Source of the DNA: Clostridia bacterium
Lineage (GTDB): Bacteria; Bacillota; Clostridia; Christensenellales; Borkfalkiaceae
Length of the DNA: 50,782 nucleotides
Direction: 5' to 3'
Assembly (NCBI GenBank): GCA_017463105.1
Contig: JAFTPU010000005.1
Span: forward strand, 1-50,782
Within the stretch, counting starts at the first letter, position 1; every line of letters starts with the position of its first letter. The notes below the pieces were generated by a model. The model saw nothing but the letters and a program-made list of their open reading frames with translations. It was not told where the DNA came from and searched no databases. Shown piece after piece: positions 32,422 through 41,403 of the stretch. Made by a program: the position numbers and the translations under genes.

Positions 32422-33153
32422 TTAATCGTGGCGTTCGTCCGAATCGAACGTCTCGCAAAACCTCGCCGCAAACGACGGCGGTTCGTTGCCCACGTACAGG
32501 TGCGTCAATTCCCCGAAACCGCAACAGCGGAAGCTTGCGATTCCCTTGCGTCTTTCCTCCGAATACAGCGTGGTGACGGAGGTCGGCAACGCCGTGAAGC
32601 CGTGTAAAAGCGGTATCGGCGAAACGCCGAAGATATGCGAAAGCAACACCATTTCTACCCCGAAATGGCAAAACAGCGCGATCGTATCCCTGTTCGATTT
32701 CTCCACGCGATAATATCCGCCCTCGCGCACGTAGCCGTGCGAAGCGAGCAAGCCGTTCAGCCCCTTGCCGACGAGCTCGTATTTTTCTTTCGTATGCGCC
32801 TCGCGGTGATAGTCCTGATCGAACCATTCGTTACGGTCGTACATTTTCTCGTCGTTCGACCACGTGGCGGGAAGCATATCCCATATGCGCGACGGTCTCC
32901 CGAGATCGGGCATGATCGGACGGGCGTCGAACTCCCGAAGCCAATCCTTCACCACCACCTCGTTTTCCCTCTTTAACGCCTTCGCTACGTACATACAGGT
33001 ATCTTTTGCACGACCGAGCGGAGACGAATAAATATAGTCGATTTTCTCTTTACTCAGCTTTTCCGCCAACAGCGCGGCTTCTCTTCTGCCCTTTTCGGTC
33101 AGGGTATCGTTTGCATAATCGGGATCGCCGTGGCGAACGATCAAAATTCTCAT
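32422..33153 (-). CDS. Histidine phosphatase family protein
   Basis: 243 residues. The catalytic RHG motif is in LIVRHGDPDYAND (residues 4-16). DYIYSSPLGRAKDTCMYVAKAL follows, and the second histidine is in ALFCHFGVEMVLLSHI. This is the phosphoglycerate mutase-like superfamily of broad phosphatases. It overlaps hemW by 4 bases (ATGA). The central insert (residues about 70-130, DLGRPSRIWDMLPATW) is longer than in CobC-like proteins. Substrate unknown. Confidence 0.88.
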   Translation of the reverse strand: MRILIVRHGDPDYANDTLTEKGRREAALLAEKLSKEKIDYIYSSPLGRAKDTCMYVAKALKRENEVVVKDWLREFDARPIMPDLGRPSRIWDMLPATWSNDEKMYDRNEWFDQDYHREAHTKEKYELVGKGLNGLLASHGYVREGGYYRVEKSNRDTIALFCHFGVEMVLLSHIFGVSPIPLLHGFTALPTSVTTLYSEERRKGIASFRCCGFGELTHLYVGNEPPSFAARFCETFDSDERHD

Positions 33154-34271
33154 TGTTCTATCTCCTCGATAAACGGCATCAAAATGCTGTTTTGTACATA
33201 TAAATATTCGTCCTTGATCGTGATCACGTCGCCGTTCAGGTCGAGATATTTCACCGATTTTTTCAAAGCGTTCGGGAAATCCTCCGCGAGCGAAGAACCG
33301 AATTTTGCTTTATATTCGTTCATCGAAACGCCGTATTTCGTGCGGAGCGCGAGCATGACAAACTCGAATTTCGCGTCCTTTTCGCTTACCTCCTCGCTCG
33401 TCACGGCGGGATAAAACCCCGAAATGATACACTTCATATACTCGTCCAGATCGAAGGTATTGGTAAAACGCTTGCCTTGCATAAACGAGCTTGCCGAAAC
33501 GCCCACGCCGATATATTCGCCCCGTTTCCAATAATTTAAATTGTGTCTGCTTTCAAAGCCCTCTTTGGCAAAATTGGAGACCTCGTAACGCTTGAAGCCC
33601 TTTTCCTCAAGAAGCTTTCTTCCGAAATCGTACAGCTCGGCGACCTCGTCCGAATCGGGCAGTTCGCCGTTGAGATAATCGGTATAAATGGGCGTGCCGT
33701 CCTCGACCGTGAGCGCGTACATCGAAATATGAGTCGAGCCGCAGGTCGCCGCCAATTCGATCGTTTTACGCACGTCCTCTTTCGTTTGGTTTTTCAGCCC
33801 GAGCATAACGTCCGTACTGAAATTCTGCCCTTTCAAAAGCTTGGTCGCGTACACGTAATCGCGGGCATTATGTATACGCCCGAGATCAGCGAGCTGTTCG
33901 TCGATCGCCGTCTGCAAGCCGATCGAAAAACGGTTGATCCCCGCTTGCAAATACGTCTGTACTTTCGCTTCGCCGATCGTCCCCGGGTTCAGCTCCAGCG
34001 TGACCTCGGCGTCTTTTTTCAAACGGAAGCATTTGCGTATCTGATTCATCGCGCCCAAAATGAGCTTGGGCGGGATATACGAGGGCGTGCCGCCGCCGAA
34101 ATACACGGTGTCGAATTCGTAATTTTTCAGCTCGTCCCCACGCATTTTGAGTTCTTTATACAGGCAAGCCATGTACGCTTCCGCATAATCGATCTTATCG
34201 GGAAACGAAACGAAATCGCAATAGCTGCACTTATGTCTGCAAAAAGGAACGTGAATATAAATTCCCGGCAT
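33150..34271 (-). CDS. hemW: Radical SAM heme chaperone HemW
   Basis: A 373-residue radical SAM protein. The cluster motif is FCRHKCSYCDF (CxxxCxxC, residues 10-20). VYFGGGTPSYIP and LELNPGTI follow, then INRFSIGLQTA, in which the family usually has GVQS. Formerly annotated as oxygen-independent coproporphyrinogen oxidase, HemW delivers heme. It lies close to lepA, a pairing conserved in Firmicutes, here separated by an MGMT-family gene. AAGGAAG precedes the ATG. Confidence 0.94.
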   Translation of the reverse strand: MPGIYIHVPFCRHKCSYCDFVSFPDKIDYAEAYMACLYKELKMRGDELKNYEFDTVYFGGGTPSYIPPKLILGAMNQIRKCFRLKKDAEVTLELNPGTIGEAKVQTYLQAGINRFSIGLQTAIDEQLADLGRIHNARDYVYATKLLKGQNFSTDVMLGLKNQTKEDVRKTIELAATCGSTHISMYALTVEDGTPIYTDYLNGELPDSDEVAELYDFGRKLLEEKGFKRYEVSNFAKEGFESRHNLNYWKRGEYIGVGVSASSFMQGKRFTNTFDLDEYMKCIISGFYPAVTSEEVSEKDAKFEFVMLALRTKYGVSMNEYKAKFGSSLAEDFPNALKKSVKYLDLNGDVITIKDEYLYVQNSILMPFIEEIEQ

Positions 34272-34289
34272 ATATCTTCCTTTGTCGGC

Positions 34290-34622
34290 TCATTCGCCGA
34301 CGATAAAATTTCCTTGATATAAATATTTACTCAGATCGACGACGTGGTTCCCGTCCACTTCCACTCCCTCGTTTTTCAACAATCCCGCCTGTACGTCCTC
34401 GCCGCCAAACGCGAATGCGGGCGCAAGCCGTCCGAAACGGTTGACTACGCGGTGACAGGGGATCACGAACGGTTCGGGATTGACGTGGAGTGCAAACCCC
34501 ACCTGTCTCGCCGCACGCGGGCTGCCGAGCGCGTACGCGATCTGTCCGTACGTAGCCACCTTGCCTTCGGGTATCTGTTTTACGACCTCGTAAACTCTTT
34601 CGAAAAAGTTCGTTGAACGCAT
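34290..34622 (-). CDS. Short MGMT-family alkylguanine transferase-like protein
   Basis: About 110 residues, only the DNA-binding and active-site domain: FFERVYEVVKQIPEGKVATYGQIAYALGSPRAARQVGFAL and VIPCHRVVNRFG. The cysteine of PCHRV is retained, unlike the tryptophan of ATL proteins, so methyl transfer from O6-alkylguanine is possible. The N-terminal domain of full Ogt is missing, as in other short clostridial copies. I start at the ATG at 34622, because the next residues match the family start exactly. That ATG lies inside dispersed repeat copy 4, whose G run is the only Shine-Dalgarno candidate. Confidence 0.85.
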   Translation of the reverse strand: MRSTNFFERVYEVVKQIPEGKVATYGQIAYALGSPRAARQVGFALHVNPEPFVIPCHRVVNRFGRLAPAFAFGGEDVQAGLLKNEGVEVDGNHVVDLSKYLYQGNFIVGE

Positions 34623-34640
34623 ACCTGCCCCCGTCGTTTT
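34609..34640 (-). repeat. Dispersed CAGGTAYGCG repeat, copy 4 (start of MGMT gene)
   Basis: Minus strand AAAACGAC, then GGGGGCAGGTATGCG, then TTCAACGAA. The ATG inside CAGGTATGCG is the start codon of the MGMT-family gene, and the repeat also fills the junction with the lepA stop (34639). Confidence 0.75.
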
Positions 34641-36447
34641 AATCCTTATTCGTCTTGAGTATCTCCATGAACACTTCGCTCGGGACGTCGACGGTGCCGA
34701 CCTTACGCATACGCTTTTTGCCCTCTTTCTGTTTTTCGAGAAGCTTGCGTTTTCTCGTGATGTCGCCGCCGTAGCACTTTGCAAGCACGTCCTTGCGTAC
34801 CGCTTTCACCGTTTCGCGCGCGATGATCTTGCCGCCTACCGCCGCCTGCACGGGAATTTCGAACAACTGACGGGGAATGGCGTCCTTTAAATTTTCGCAG
34901 AGGGTCCTGCCCCGCTCGTACGCTCTGTCCTCGAATACGATGATCGAAAGCGCGTCGCATATCTCGCCGTTAAGCAGGATATCCAACTTCACGAGCTTGG
35001 AGCGCTGATAGCCCGCCAGCTCGTAATCGAAGCTCGCGTAGCCTTTCGTTCGGGATTTGAGTCCGTCGAAAAAGTCGTACACGATCTCGTTGAGCGGAAG
35101 CGTATATTCCAGCTTCACGCGCCGCTCGTCGACGTAGGTCATATTCTTGAATACGCCGCGTTTTTCCTTGCAAAGGTCCATCACCGAGCCCATATAATCG
35201 GGCGGCGTGTACACCTCCGCTTTCACGATCGGCTCTTCCATATATTCAATATCGGACGGATCGGGCAAATGCGAGGGATTGTCCACGAACAGCTCCTCGC
35301 CGTTCGTCTTGTGCACAAGATAGCTTACGCTCGGCGCGGTCGTGATGATGTCGAGATTGAACTCACGTTCGATACGCTCCTGTATGATCTCCATGTGCAA
35401 AAGTCCCAAAAAGCCGCAACGGAAACCGAAACCGAGGGCGACCGAATTATCGGGCTCGAAAATGAGCGACGCGTCGTTGAGCTGTAATTTGAGTATCGCC
35501 TCTTTTAAATCGTTGAACTTACTCCCGTCCAGCGGATAGATACCGCAAAAGACGACGGGCTGGACCTTTTTATAACCGGGCAACGGTTCTTTCGCGGGGT
35601 TGGTCGCGGAAACGACCGTATCGCCTACGGCGACGTCCTGAATGGATTTGATCGAAGCGGCGATATAGCCCACCTCGCCCGCGCTCAGGCTGTCTTTGGG
35701 AAAGAGATTGGGCGCAAACACGCCGACCTCGGTGACGTCGTAAACGGCGCTCGATAAAAACGCTCTGATCTTGTCGCCCACCTTTACGGTGCCGTCCTTA
35801 ACGCGAACGAACAGGATAACGCCCTTATAATTATCGTAATAGCTATCGAAAATAAGCGCTTTGAGCGGCGCTTCCGTATCCCCCTCGGGCGCGGGGAAAT
35901 ATTGCGTGATCGCTTCCAACAGATCGCCGATATTCGTGCCCTCTTTTGCGGAAACGCAGGGAATCCCCTCCGCGTCCAGCCCGATGATATCTTCGATCTC
36001 CTTCTTTGCCTCCTCGATGCGCGCGCTAGGCAGGTCGATCTTATTGATCACGGGCAGTATCTCGAGATTGTTTTCCAAAGCGAGGTACACGTTGGCAAGC
36101 GTTTGCGCCTCAACGCCCTGCGTGGCGTCCACGACGAGGATCGCGCCCTCGCACGCCGCCAGCGAGCGGCTGACTTCGTAGGTGAAGTCGACGTGTCCCG
36201 GCGTATCGATGAGGTTGAAAAGATATTCCTGCCCGTCCTTTGCGGTGTAATACATTCTCACGGGCGTGAGCTTGATCGTAATACCGCGCTCGCGCTCGAT
36301 GTCCATGCTGTCGAGAAGCTGTTCTTCCATATCGCGGCTGGAAACCTGCCCCGTGCGCTCGATCAGACGATCGGCGAGAGTGCTTTTACCGTGGTCGATA
36401 TGGGCGATGATACAAAAATTCCTGATAAGCGGATTGGGTCTTGCCAT
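34639..36447 (-). CDS. lepA: Elongation factor 4 (LepA)
   Basis: A 602-residue translational GTPase, the full family length. G1 is [15 protein letters not shown], the effector region has [13 protein letters not shown]3 is [10 protein letters not shown] and G4 is NKIDLP. The LepA-specific C-terminus is present ([38 protein letters not shown]). It acts on stalled ribosomes. Located between lysR and the MGMT gene; the stop lies in repeat copy 4 territory. Confidence 0.97.
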   Translation of the reverse strand: MARPNPLIRNFCIIAHIDHGKSTLADRLIERTGQVSSRDMEEQLLDSMDIERERGITIKLTPVRMYYTAKDGQEYLFNLIDTPGHVDFTYEVSRSLAACEGAILVVDATQGVEAQTLANVYLALENNLEILPVINKIDLPSARIEEAKKEIEDIIGLDAEGIPCVSAKEGTNIGDLLEAITQYFPAPEGDTEAPLKALIFDSYYDNYKGVILFVRVKDGTVKVGDKIRAFLSSAVYDVTEVGVFAPNLFPKDSLSAGEVGYIAASIKSIQDVAVGDTVVSATNPAKEPLPGYKKVQPVVFCGIYPLDGSKFNDLKEAILKLQLNDASLIFEPDNSVALGFGFRCGFLGLLHMEIIQERIEREFNLDIITTAPSVSYLVHKTNGEELFVDNPSHLPDPSDIEYMEEPIVKAEVYTPPDYMGSVMDLCKEKRGVFKNMTYVDERRVKLEYTLPLNEIVYDFFDGLKSRTKGYASFDYELAGYQRSKLVKLDILLNGEICDALSIIVFEDRAYERGRTLCENLKDAIPRQLFEIPVQAAVGGKIIARETVKAVRKDVLAKCYGGDITRKRKLLEKQKEGKKRMRKVGTVDVPSEVFMEILKTNKD

Positions 36448-36473
36448 AAATTTTTCTGCTTTTACCTTTTAAT

Positions 36474-37364
36474 TTATTCCTGACGGAAGCCGTCGATGAA
36501 GCAATGGAGCGCGTACGAGACGGGGGCGTGGCGGGGCAGGAGCATGCCCACCGACCGCGCGGGAAGCGCCGTGTCCGTCTTGATCTCGAACAGCGTCTTT
36601 TCTTCCAATCTTCGCGTTGCATACTCGCGCGGGATCACGCCGATCCCCATACCGCGGACCACCAACCGTTTCATAAGGTCCCAGCTTCCCACTTCGATGG
36701 ACGGAGAAAGCTCCAAGCCCAGCGAATCGAAGAAATTATCGAGCGACTTTCTCGCCACCGTATTTTTATCCATAAGGATTAGCGGATATTTTTTCAATTC
36801 GGAAAGCGAGACTTCCCCTTTCGTCAGCTCGGGGTATTTTTCGCCCGTGATAAAAATATCGTTCAGTCGCATGCAATTGCCGTACAGTTTTAATTCGGGA
36901 TCGGGAGAAATAGGCAGATTCACGAACGCCACGTCGCATTTATCCGCCTTTAATTTTTCGATCGTGTCAGGCGTAAAATCGGCAAGCAGATCGATCTTCA
37001 CCGCGGGGAAACGCTTATGGAAATCGACGATCTTATCCGCGAGGAAATATTCGAAAATGGTATCGCTTGCGCCGATACGGATCGTGCCCGTCGCGGAATT
37101 TTTCATTTCCGCAATGCGGTTTTCCGCCTCCTCCAAAAGATTCAGCGCGCGCTCGACCTCCTCGAAAATAACCTTCCCGCCCTGCGCGGAAAGCTGCATG
37201 CCGCGGTGCGTGCGGGTGAACAGCGAAACGCCGAGTTGCGTTTCCAACTGCTTGATCGAACGCGAAACGGCGGGTTGGGAAATGAAGAGTTCTTCCGCCG
37301 CCTTGGTCAAGCTACCGCTTTTCGCGACCGTGTAAAATACTCTGTATAGATCCAGATTTACCAT
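36474..37364 (-). CDS. LysR family transcriptional regulator
   Basis: About 296 residues. The N-terminal helix-turn-helix is LYRVFYTVAKSGSLTKAAEELFISQPAVSRSIKQLETQLG, with TRTHRGMQLSAQG following. The C-terminal effector domain starts near GTIRIGASDTIFEYFL and resembles CysL/CbbR types. I start at the ATG at 37364, with AAGG 8 nt upstream; the GTG three codons earlier overlaps that site. It lies inside a housekeeping run between mnmE and lepA, so its target is not shown by context. Confidence 0.92.
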   Translation of the reverse strand: MVNLDLYRVFYTVAKSGSLTKAAEELFISQPAVSRSIKQLETQLGVSLFTRTHRGMQLSAQGGKVIFEEVERALNLLEEAENRIAEMKNSATGTIRIGASDTIFEYFLADKIVDFHKRFPAVKIDLLADFTPDTIEKLKADKCDVAFVNLPISPDPELKLYGNCMRLNDIFITGEKYPELTKGEVSLSELKKYPLILMDKNTVARKSLDNFFDSLGLELSPSIEVGSWDLMKRLVVRGMGIGVIPREYATRRLEEKTLFEIKTDTALPARSVGMLLPRHAPVSYALHCFIDGFRQE

Positions 37365-37396
37365 ATGTGCCACCTTAGTCCCTTATCTTTCGTCGT

Positions 37397-38737
37397 TTAT
37401 TTACCTACGCAGAATTTGGAGAATATCTCCTCGATGATCGCTTCCGTCGCCGTTTCGCCCGTGATCTCGCCGAGCGCGTCCCACGCCGCTTTTACGTCTA
37501 TCCCGATCAGATCGAGCGGCTCCGTTCCGCATGCGTCGATCGCGCGCGCAAGGGAAGCCTTGCTTCTCGTCAGTGCGTCGTAATGCCGCTCCTCGATCAA
37601 AAACGCAGCGTCCTCACCGCGCGAACCGAAGCTCTTTTCGTATAAAAGCTCTTTCAGTCTTGCGATACCCTCGCCCGTCACGGCGGAGGTATGCACGTCC
37701 GCGTCCGTCTCCGTTTCGTCGTGCGTCGCGTCCGCTTTATTGAACACCTTGATAAGCGGCTTACCCGTCAGCATCTGCAATACCCGCGCGTCCTCTTCGT
37801 CCGTACCGCGGGAAAGGTCCGCCACGAACACCGCCACGTCCGCCGACCGAATGATCGCTTCCGCGCGTTCGATACCGATACTTTCTATTCTATCGGCGCA
37901 CTCGCGCACGCCCGCCGTGTCGTAGAGATTGAATTTTCTGCCCTCGATCTCGATCGTGCCTTCGACCGCGTCGCGCGTCGTACCCGCCGCGTCCGACACG
38001 ATCGCTTTGTCATAACCGAGCAATTTATTAAGCAGCGAGCTCTTGCCCGTATTCGGTTTCCCGCAGATCGCCACCGTCACGCCCGACTTTATCTTTTTGC
38101 CCGTCGCGTAGCCGTCCGTAAGCTTCGTCAGTTTATTTTTCAACGCGACCAACGCCTCGCGGAGCTCCTCCGTGTGTTGTTCCTCGACGTCCTCTTCGGG
38201 ATAGTCCACGGAAACGTCGATACCGGCAAGCAAGGTCTTGAGCTCGGCTTGAAGCTCGCGTGCGGCGTTCGTCAGTTTTTCACTGTATAAAAGATAGCCC
38301 GCCTTTACCTCCGCGTCCGATTCGCCGTTGATCATGTCCGCGACGCCCTCGGCGGAAGCGAGCGAAAGCTTGCCGTTTAAAAACGCGCGCTTCGTAAATT
38401 CGCCCTTGCCCGCACTGCGCGCGCCGTAACGGAAAGTCTGTTTCAAAATCCCGCGCGCGAGATTTTCCCCGCCGTGGCACTGAAACTCAACGACGTCCTC
38501 GCCCGTATAGCTGGCGGGTGCTTTGAAATAGACGCAAAGCCCGAAATCGGAAAAATTCCCGCCGTCGATCTTTCCCGGGTACATACGGTAGGGTTCGAAC
38601 TGAGAAACCTTCACCTTTCCGACGGGCGTGAACATCTTTTCCGCGAGCTGTAACGCGTTTTTTCCGCTCACGCGGACGATCGCCACGCCGCCCTTGCCCG
38701 CAGGGGTCGCGATCGCCGATATGTTTTCTTCCATCAT
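37397..38737 (-). CDS. mnmE: tRNA uridine-5-carboxymethylaminomethyl modification GTPase MnmE
   Basis: 446 residues, full length. The N-terminal folate-binding domain begins ISAIATPAGKGGVAIVRVSG. The embedded G domain has the G1 loop GKPNTGKSSLLNKL, AGTTRDAVEG and DTAGVRE. The C-terminus ends FSKFCVGK, with the family cysteine. With MnmG (not in the window) it modifies the wobble uridine of several tRNAs. GAGGAG precedes the double ATG start. Confidence 0.97.
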   Translation of the reverse strand: MMEENISAIATPAGKGGVAIVRVSGKNALQLAEKMFTPVGKVKVSQFEPYRMYPGKIDGGNFSDFGLCVYFKAPASYTGEDVVEFQCHGGENLARGILKQTFRYGARSAGKGEFTKRAFLNGKLSLASAEGVADMINGESDAEVKAGYLLYSEKLTNAARELQAELKTLLAGIDVSVDYPEEDVEEQHTEELREALVALKNKLTKLTDGYATGKKIKSGVTVAICGKPNTGKSSLLNKLLGYDKAIVSDAAGTTRDAVEGTIEIEGRKFNLYDTAGVRECADRIESIGIERAEAIIRSADVAVFVADLSRGTDEEDARVLQMLTGKPLIKVFNKADATHDETETDADVHTSAVTGEGIARLKELLYEKSFGSRGEDAAFLIEERHYDALTRSKASLARAIDACGTEPLDLIGIDVKAAWDALGEITGETATEAIIEEIFSKFCVGK

Positions 38738-38844
38738 ACGCGCCGTCTCCTCGTTTACTTATAACCTGTAATTATATCTACGTATAATTATACCACAGCG
38801 ACGGGCGATCTGTAAACCGTTTCAGCCCGTTTTTTACACAAAAA

Positions 38845-38880
38845 AAGACGGAAATATAAGTTTTCCTTATTTTCCGTCTT
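38845..38880. terminator. Bidirectional terminator
   Basis: AAGACGGAAA and TTTCCGTCTT close a long hairpin with an inner AATAAG/CTTAT-type stem. T runs stand on both sides. It terminates the YGNP-repeat gene on the minus strand and separates it from mnmE. Confidence 0.8.
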
Positions 38881-38899
38881 GTTTTTTCTTTTTCCTTCT

Positions 38900-39799
38900 T
38901 TAATTGAAAAAATCGTCGGTTCCGTTCCCGTTTTCCGAACCGCTTCCGCCGTCCGTATTTTCGCCCGAGCTCTTATCGGAATTAAACTCCGCAAACGGAT
39001 CTTCGGGCGGTTGCGGCGCTTGGTTCTGCGACGGTTGGTTATATGGATTACCGTAGGAATTACGGCTTCCGTAAGGATTGCCGTACGGGTTGCCGTAGGG
39101 ATTCCCGTAAGGGTTACCGTATTGCTGATGATAGCGGCGCATATATTCCTCGTGACGGGCGCGCATATACGCCTCGTAATCGAACGGCTCGCGGTTTCTC
39201 AAAACGAAGAACGCGACAAAGCGCGCGCCGGGCAATAAAAGTTCGAGAAAAGCAAGGAGCGTACTTCTTTTCGGCGCATATCTTTTATAAATTCCCAAAA
39301 CGAGGACGAACATCAGTATCTTACAGATGAGCTGGAAGATCGAGCCGATCATCGACGCCGTATTGAAAAAGTTGTATACGACGAGGGAAAAGCCCGTCAG
39401 ATCCGTCCAACCGTACGCCATAAAAGAAAGCTCTATGGGAGGTCCTTCCACTACGTAAAGATATATCTCCCCCGCGATCATAAGCGAATACAAAACGGTG
39501 ACGACGATCTGTGCGAGCATCGTATACAAGCCCGCGCGCTTCACCTTTTGTCCGAAGAAATTGCAATCGCCCGCAAGCTTGCCCATCAACCAAATATTGG
39601 CAAAAGGAACAAACGCAAGCGCGCGTTTTTTGATTCCGCGTTTTTTCGCCATTGCGCGCAACGCAAAGCCCTGTAAGATAAAGAGTGCGGTCCAAAGGAC
39701 GACCGCCGCGATCACGCCGTAAATTTTCGACTGCGTCGCACCGACGTTGAACAGCTGAAAAATGATCGACGCGTCCTGATAGAAGGAATATATTTCCAT
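38900..39799 (-). CDS. Membrane protein with YGNP-repeat tail
   Basis: 299 residues. Four or more hydrophobic segments lie between residues 25 and 195. A cytoplasmic or exposed tail then carries EEYMRRYHQQYGNPYGNPYG (the NPYG unit is repeated four times, then SRNSYGNPYNQPSQ), ending in an acidic, Gly/Ser-rich stretch. In the first half KKRGIKKRALAFVPFANIWLMGKL resembles clostridial small membrane proteins whose cores hold FIPF.N-type motifs. No function is recognised. The low-complexity tail suggests protein contact or condensation. Located downstream of truA. Confidence 0.65.
   Translation of the reverse strand: MEIYSFYQDASIIFQLFNVGATQSKIYGVIAAVVLWTALFILQGFALRAMAKKRGIKKRALAFVPFANIWLMGKLAGDCNFFGQKVKRAGLYTMLAQIVVTVLYSLMIAGEIYLYVVEGPPIELSFMAYGWTDLTGFSLVVYNFFNTASMIGSIFQLICKILMFVLVLGIYKRYAPKRSTLLAFLELLLPGARFVAFFVLRNREPFDYEAYMRARHEEYMRRYHQQYGNPYGNPYGNPYGNPYGSRNSYGNPYNQPSQNQAPQPPEDPFAEFNSDKSSGENTDGGSGSENGNGTDDFFN
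39069..39116 (-). repeat. Four 12-bp tandem units encoding YGNP repeats
   Basis: Four consecutive 12-nt units of the form CCGTANGGRTTN (plus strand), each encoding one Asn-Pro-Tyr-Gly on the minus strand. Third positions differ between copies, so the array is not a recent expansion. Confidence 0.8.
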
Positions 39800-39814
39800 A
39801 CCGTGTTTTTCCTT

Positions 39815-40570
39815 TTAACCGTTTTCGTAATGAACTTCCATCAAAGTCAAGCCCTTTGCGGGCATCGTTTTCCCCAAAAGCCCCCTGTCACCCGTTTGAA
39901 AAGCAAGCGCGAGGCTTTCTTCACTGCGTTTTCCGTTTGCGAGGTCGAGAAGCTCGCCCGCCATCGTGCGTACCATATTATACAAAAATCCGTTGCCCGT
40001 AACGAAGATCTTCAACTCCCGCAAGCCGTAGGACGTTCCCTCCTCCACGCGCACCTCGTATACCGTACGCACCGTCGTTTTCACCGACGAGCCGCTCGCG
40101 CAGAAGGCTTTGAAATCGTGTTCGCCCTCGAACAGCCTTGCCGCCGCCCGCAGCTTTTCCAAGCTCGGCGCGTTCTCCACGCGCACGGCGTAGCGCTCTT
40201 TAAGCGGCATTTCCCGCGAGGAAACGTATAACGAATAGCAATAGGTCTTGCGCTTTGCGCTACGGTTGCAATCGAAGCTTCCGTCCGCGCTCCACCCCTC
40301 CGACACGCGGATATCGGGCGGCAAAAAGCGATTGAGACAATCGGGCATCTTTTCGGGCGGAACGGTGATTCCGTCCGCGTCGAAATGGCAGGTCTGTCCT
40401 GCGGCGTGCACGCCCGCGTCCGTTCTGCCGCTGCCGGTCACGCGCGGAGATATGCCGAGCGCGGAAACGATCGCCTTTTCCAGCGTTTCCTGCACGGAGG
40501 GCGCGTTTTTCTGACACTGCCAGCCCGCGTAATCGGTACCGTCGTATGCTATTTTCAAAACGTATCGCAT
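39815..40570 (-). CDS. truA: tRNA pseudouridine synthase A
   Basis: 251 residues. The catalytic aspartate lies in GSGRTDAGVHAAGQTCHF (residues 46-63). IAYDGTDYAGWQ opens the protein and FLYNMVRTMAGELLDLANGKR is the conserved C-terminal block. It modifies uridines 38-40 of tRNA. It follows ecfT, as in many Firmicutes. Confidence 0.97.
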   Translation of the reverse strand: MRYVLKIAYDGTDYAGWQCQKNAPSVQETLEKAIVSALGISPRVTGSGRTDAGVHAAGQTCHFDADGITVPPEKMPDCLNRFLPPDIRVSEGWSADGSFDCNRSAKRKTYCYSLYVSSREMPLKERYAVRVENAPSLEKLRAAARLFEGEHDFKAFCASGSSVKTTVRTVYEVRVEEGTSYGLRELKIFVTGNGFLYNMVRTMAGELLDLANGKRSEESLALAFQTGDRGLLGKTMPAKGLTLMEVHYENG

Positions 40571-40590
40571 ATGTTTTTCCCGTTCGCTTC

Positions 40591-41403
40591 TCAGATGACC
40601 GCCGCCGTGAAGATACGGAGCAATATTACGCCCGCGAGCAACGCCGCAAGGAGCAACGCCGCAAGCAGATCGCGCCAGCCGAAGCGTAATTTTTTATATT
40701 TCGTGCGCGTTTTACTGCCCGAATAACATCTTGCGTCCATCGCGTCGCCGAGCTCGTCCGCCCGTCTGAACGCGCTGATGAGAAGCGGGATTAAAATGGG
40801 AACGACCGCTTTTACGCGCTTGATCAGTCCGCCCGTCTCGAAGTCGGCGCCGCGCGCTTTCTGCGCGTTTATGATACGCCCCGTTTCGTCCGTGAGAATG
40901 GGAATAAACCGAAGCGCGATCGACATGATGAGCGCGAGCTCGTGTACGGGGAAACGGATATATTTCAAGGGCTTGAGCAGACTTTCGATACCGTCGGTAA
41001 GCGCAACGGGCGTCGTCGTTAAGGTGAGCACCGCCGAGCCGAGCACGAGCAGAAACAAACGGATCGCGAGGAAAATCGTAAAATAGACCGCCTCTTTCGT
41101 GATCGTGATAAACTTCCACGACCAAAGCACCGTTTCGCCCGAATGGAAAAACAGATTGAGCACCGCCGTGAACAGCAGGAGGAAGAGTATTCCTTTCACC
41201 GAACGCAACAGGCTCTTAAACGGCACGCCCGAAAAGCACGCGATCGCGACGAACACGAGCGCGCACGCGCCGAGCGCGTAAAAGTTTTTCGCCAAAAATA
41301 CCGCGACGATATACACGATGAGGAACAGCAGCTTCGTGCGCGGATCGCATTTATGCACAAACGAGTTGGAGGGATAATACTGACCAAAGGAAACGTCACG
41401 CAT
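40591..41403 (-). CDS. ecfT: ECF transporter transmembrane protein EcfT
   Basis: A 270-residue membrane subunit. Signature features are FGQYYPSNSFVHKCDPRTKLLFLIVYIVAVFL at the N-terminus and the two Ala-Arg-Gly coupling regions (NAQKARGADF; RRADELGDAMDARCY). It links the ATPases to interchangeable S components for vitamins and metals. Its start overlaps the end of the fused ATPase gene by 8 bases. Confidence 0.95.
   Translation of the reverse strand: MRDVSFGQYYPSNSFVHKCDPRTKLLFLIVYIVAVFLAKNFYALGACALVFVAIACFSGVPFKSLLRSVKGILFLLLFTAVLNLFFHSGETVLWSWKFITITKEAVYFTIFLAIRLFLLVLGSAVLTLTTTPVALTDGIESLLKPLKYIRFPVHELALIMSIALRFIPILTDETGRIINAQKARGADFETGGLIKRVKAVVPILIPLLISAFRRADELGDAMDARCYSGSKTRTKYKKLRFGWRDLLAALLLAALLAGVILLRIFTAAVI

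Noticed and set aside
34623-34784. Longer MGMT gene starting at 34784
   Set aside because: The extension is lepA read in another frame; the family N-terminus begins at 34622.
36340-36360. ACCTGCCCCGTGCG in lepA as a repeat copy
   Set aside because: It encodes the conserved LepA stretch RTGQVSS, and the TAYGCG half is missing.
39069-39116. Short tandem units as a CRISPR array
   Set aside because: Units are 12 bp without spacers and encode a protein repeat.
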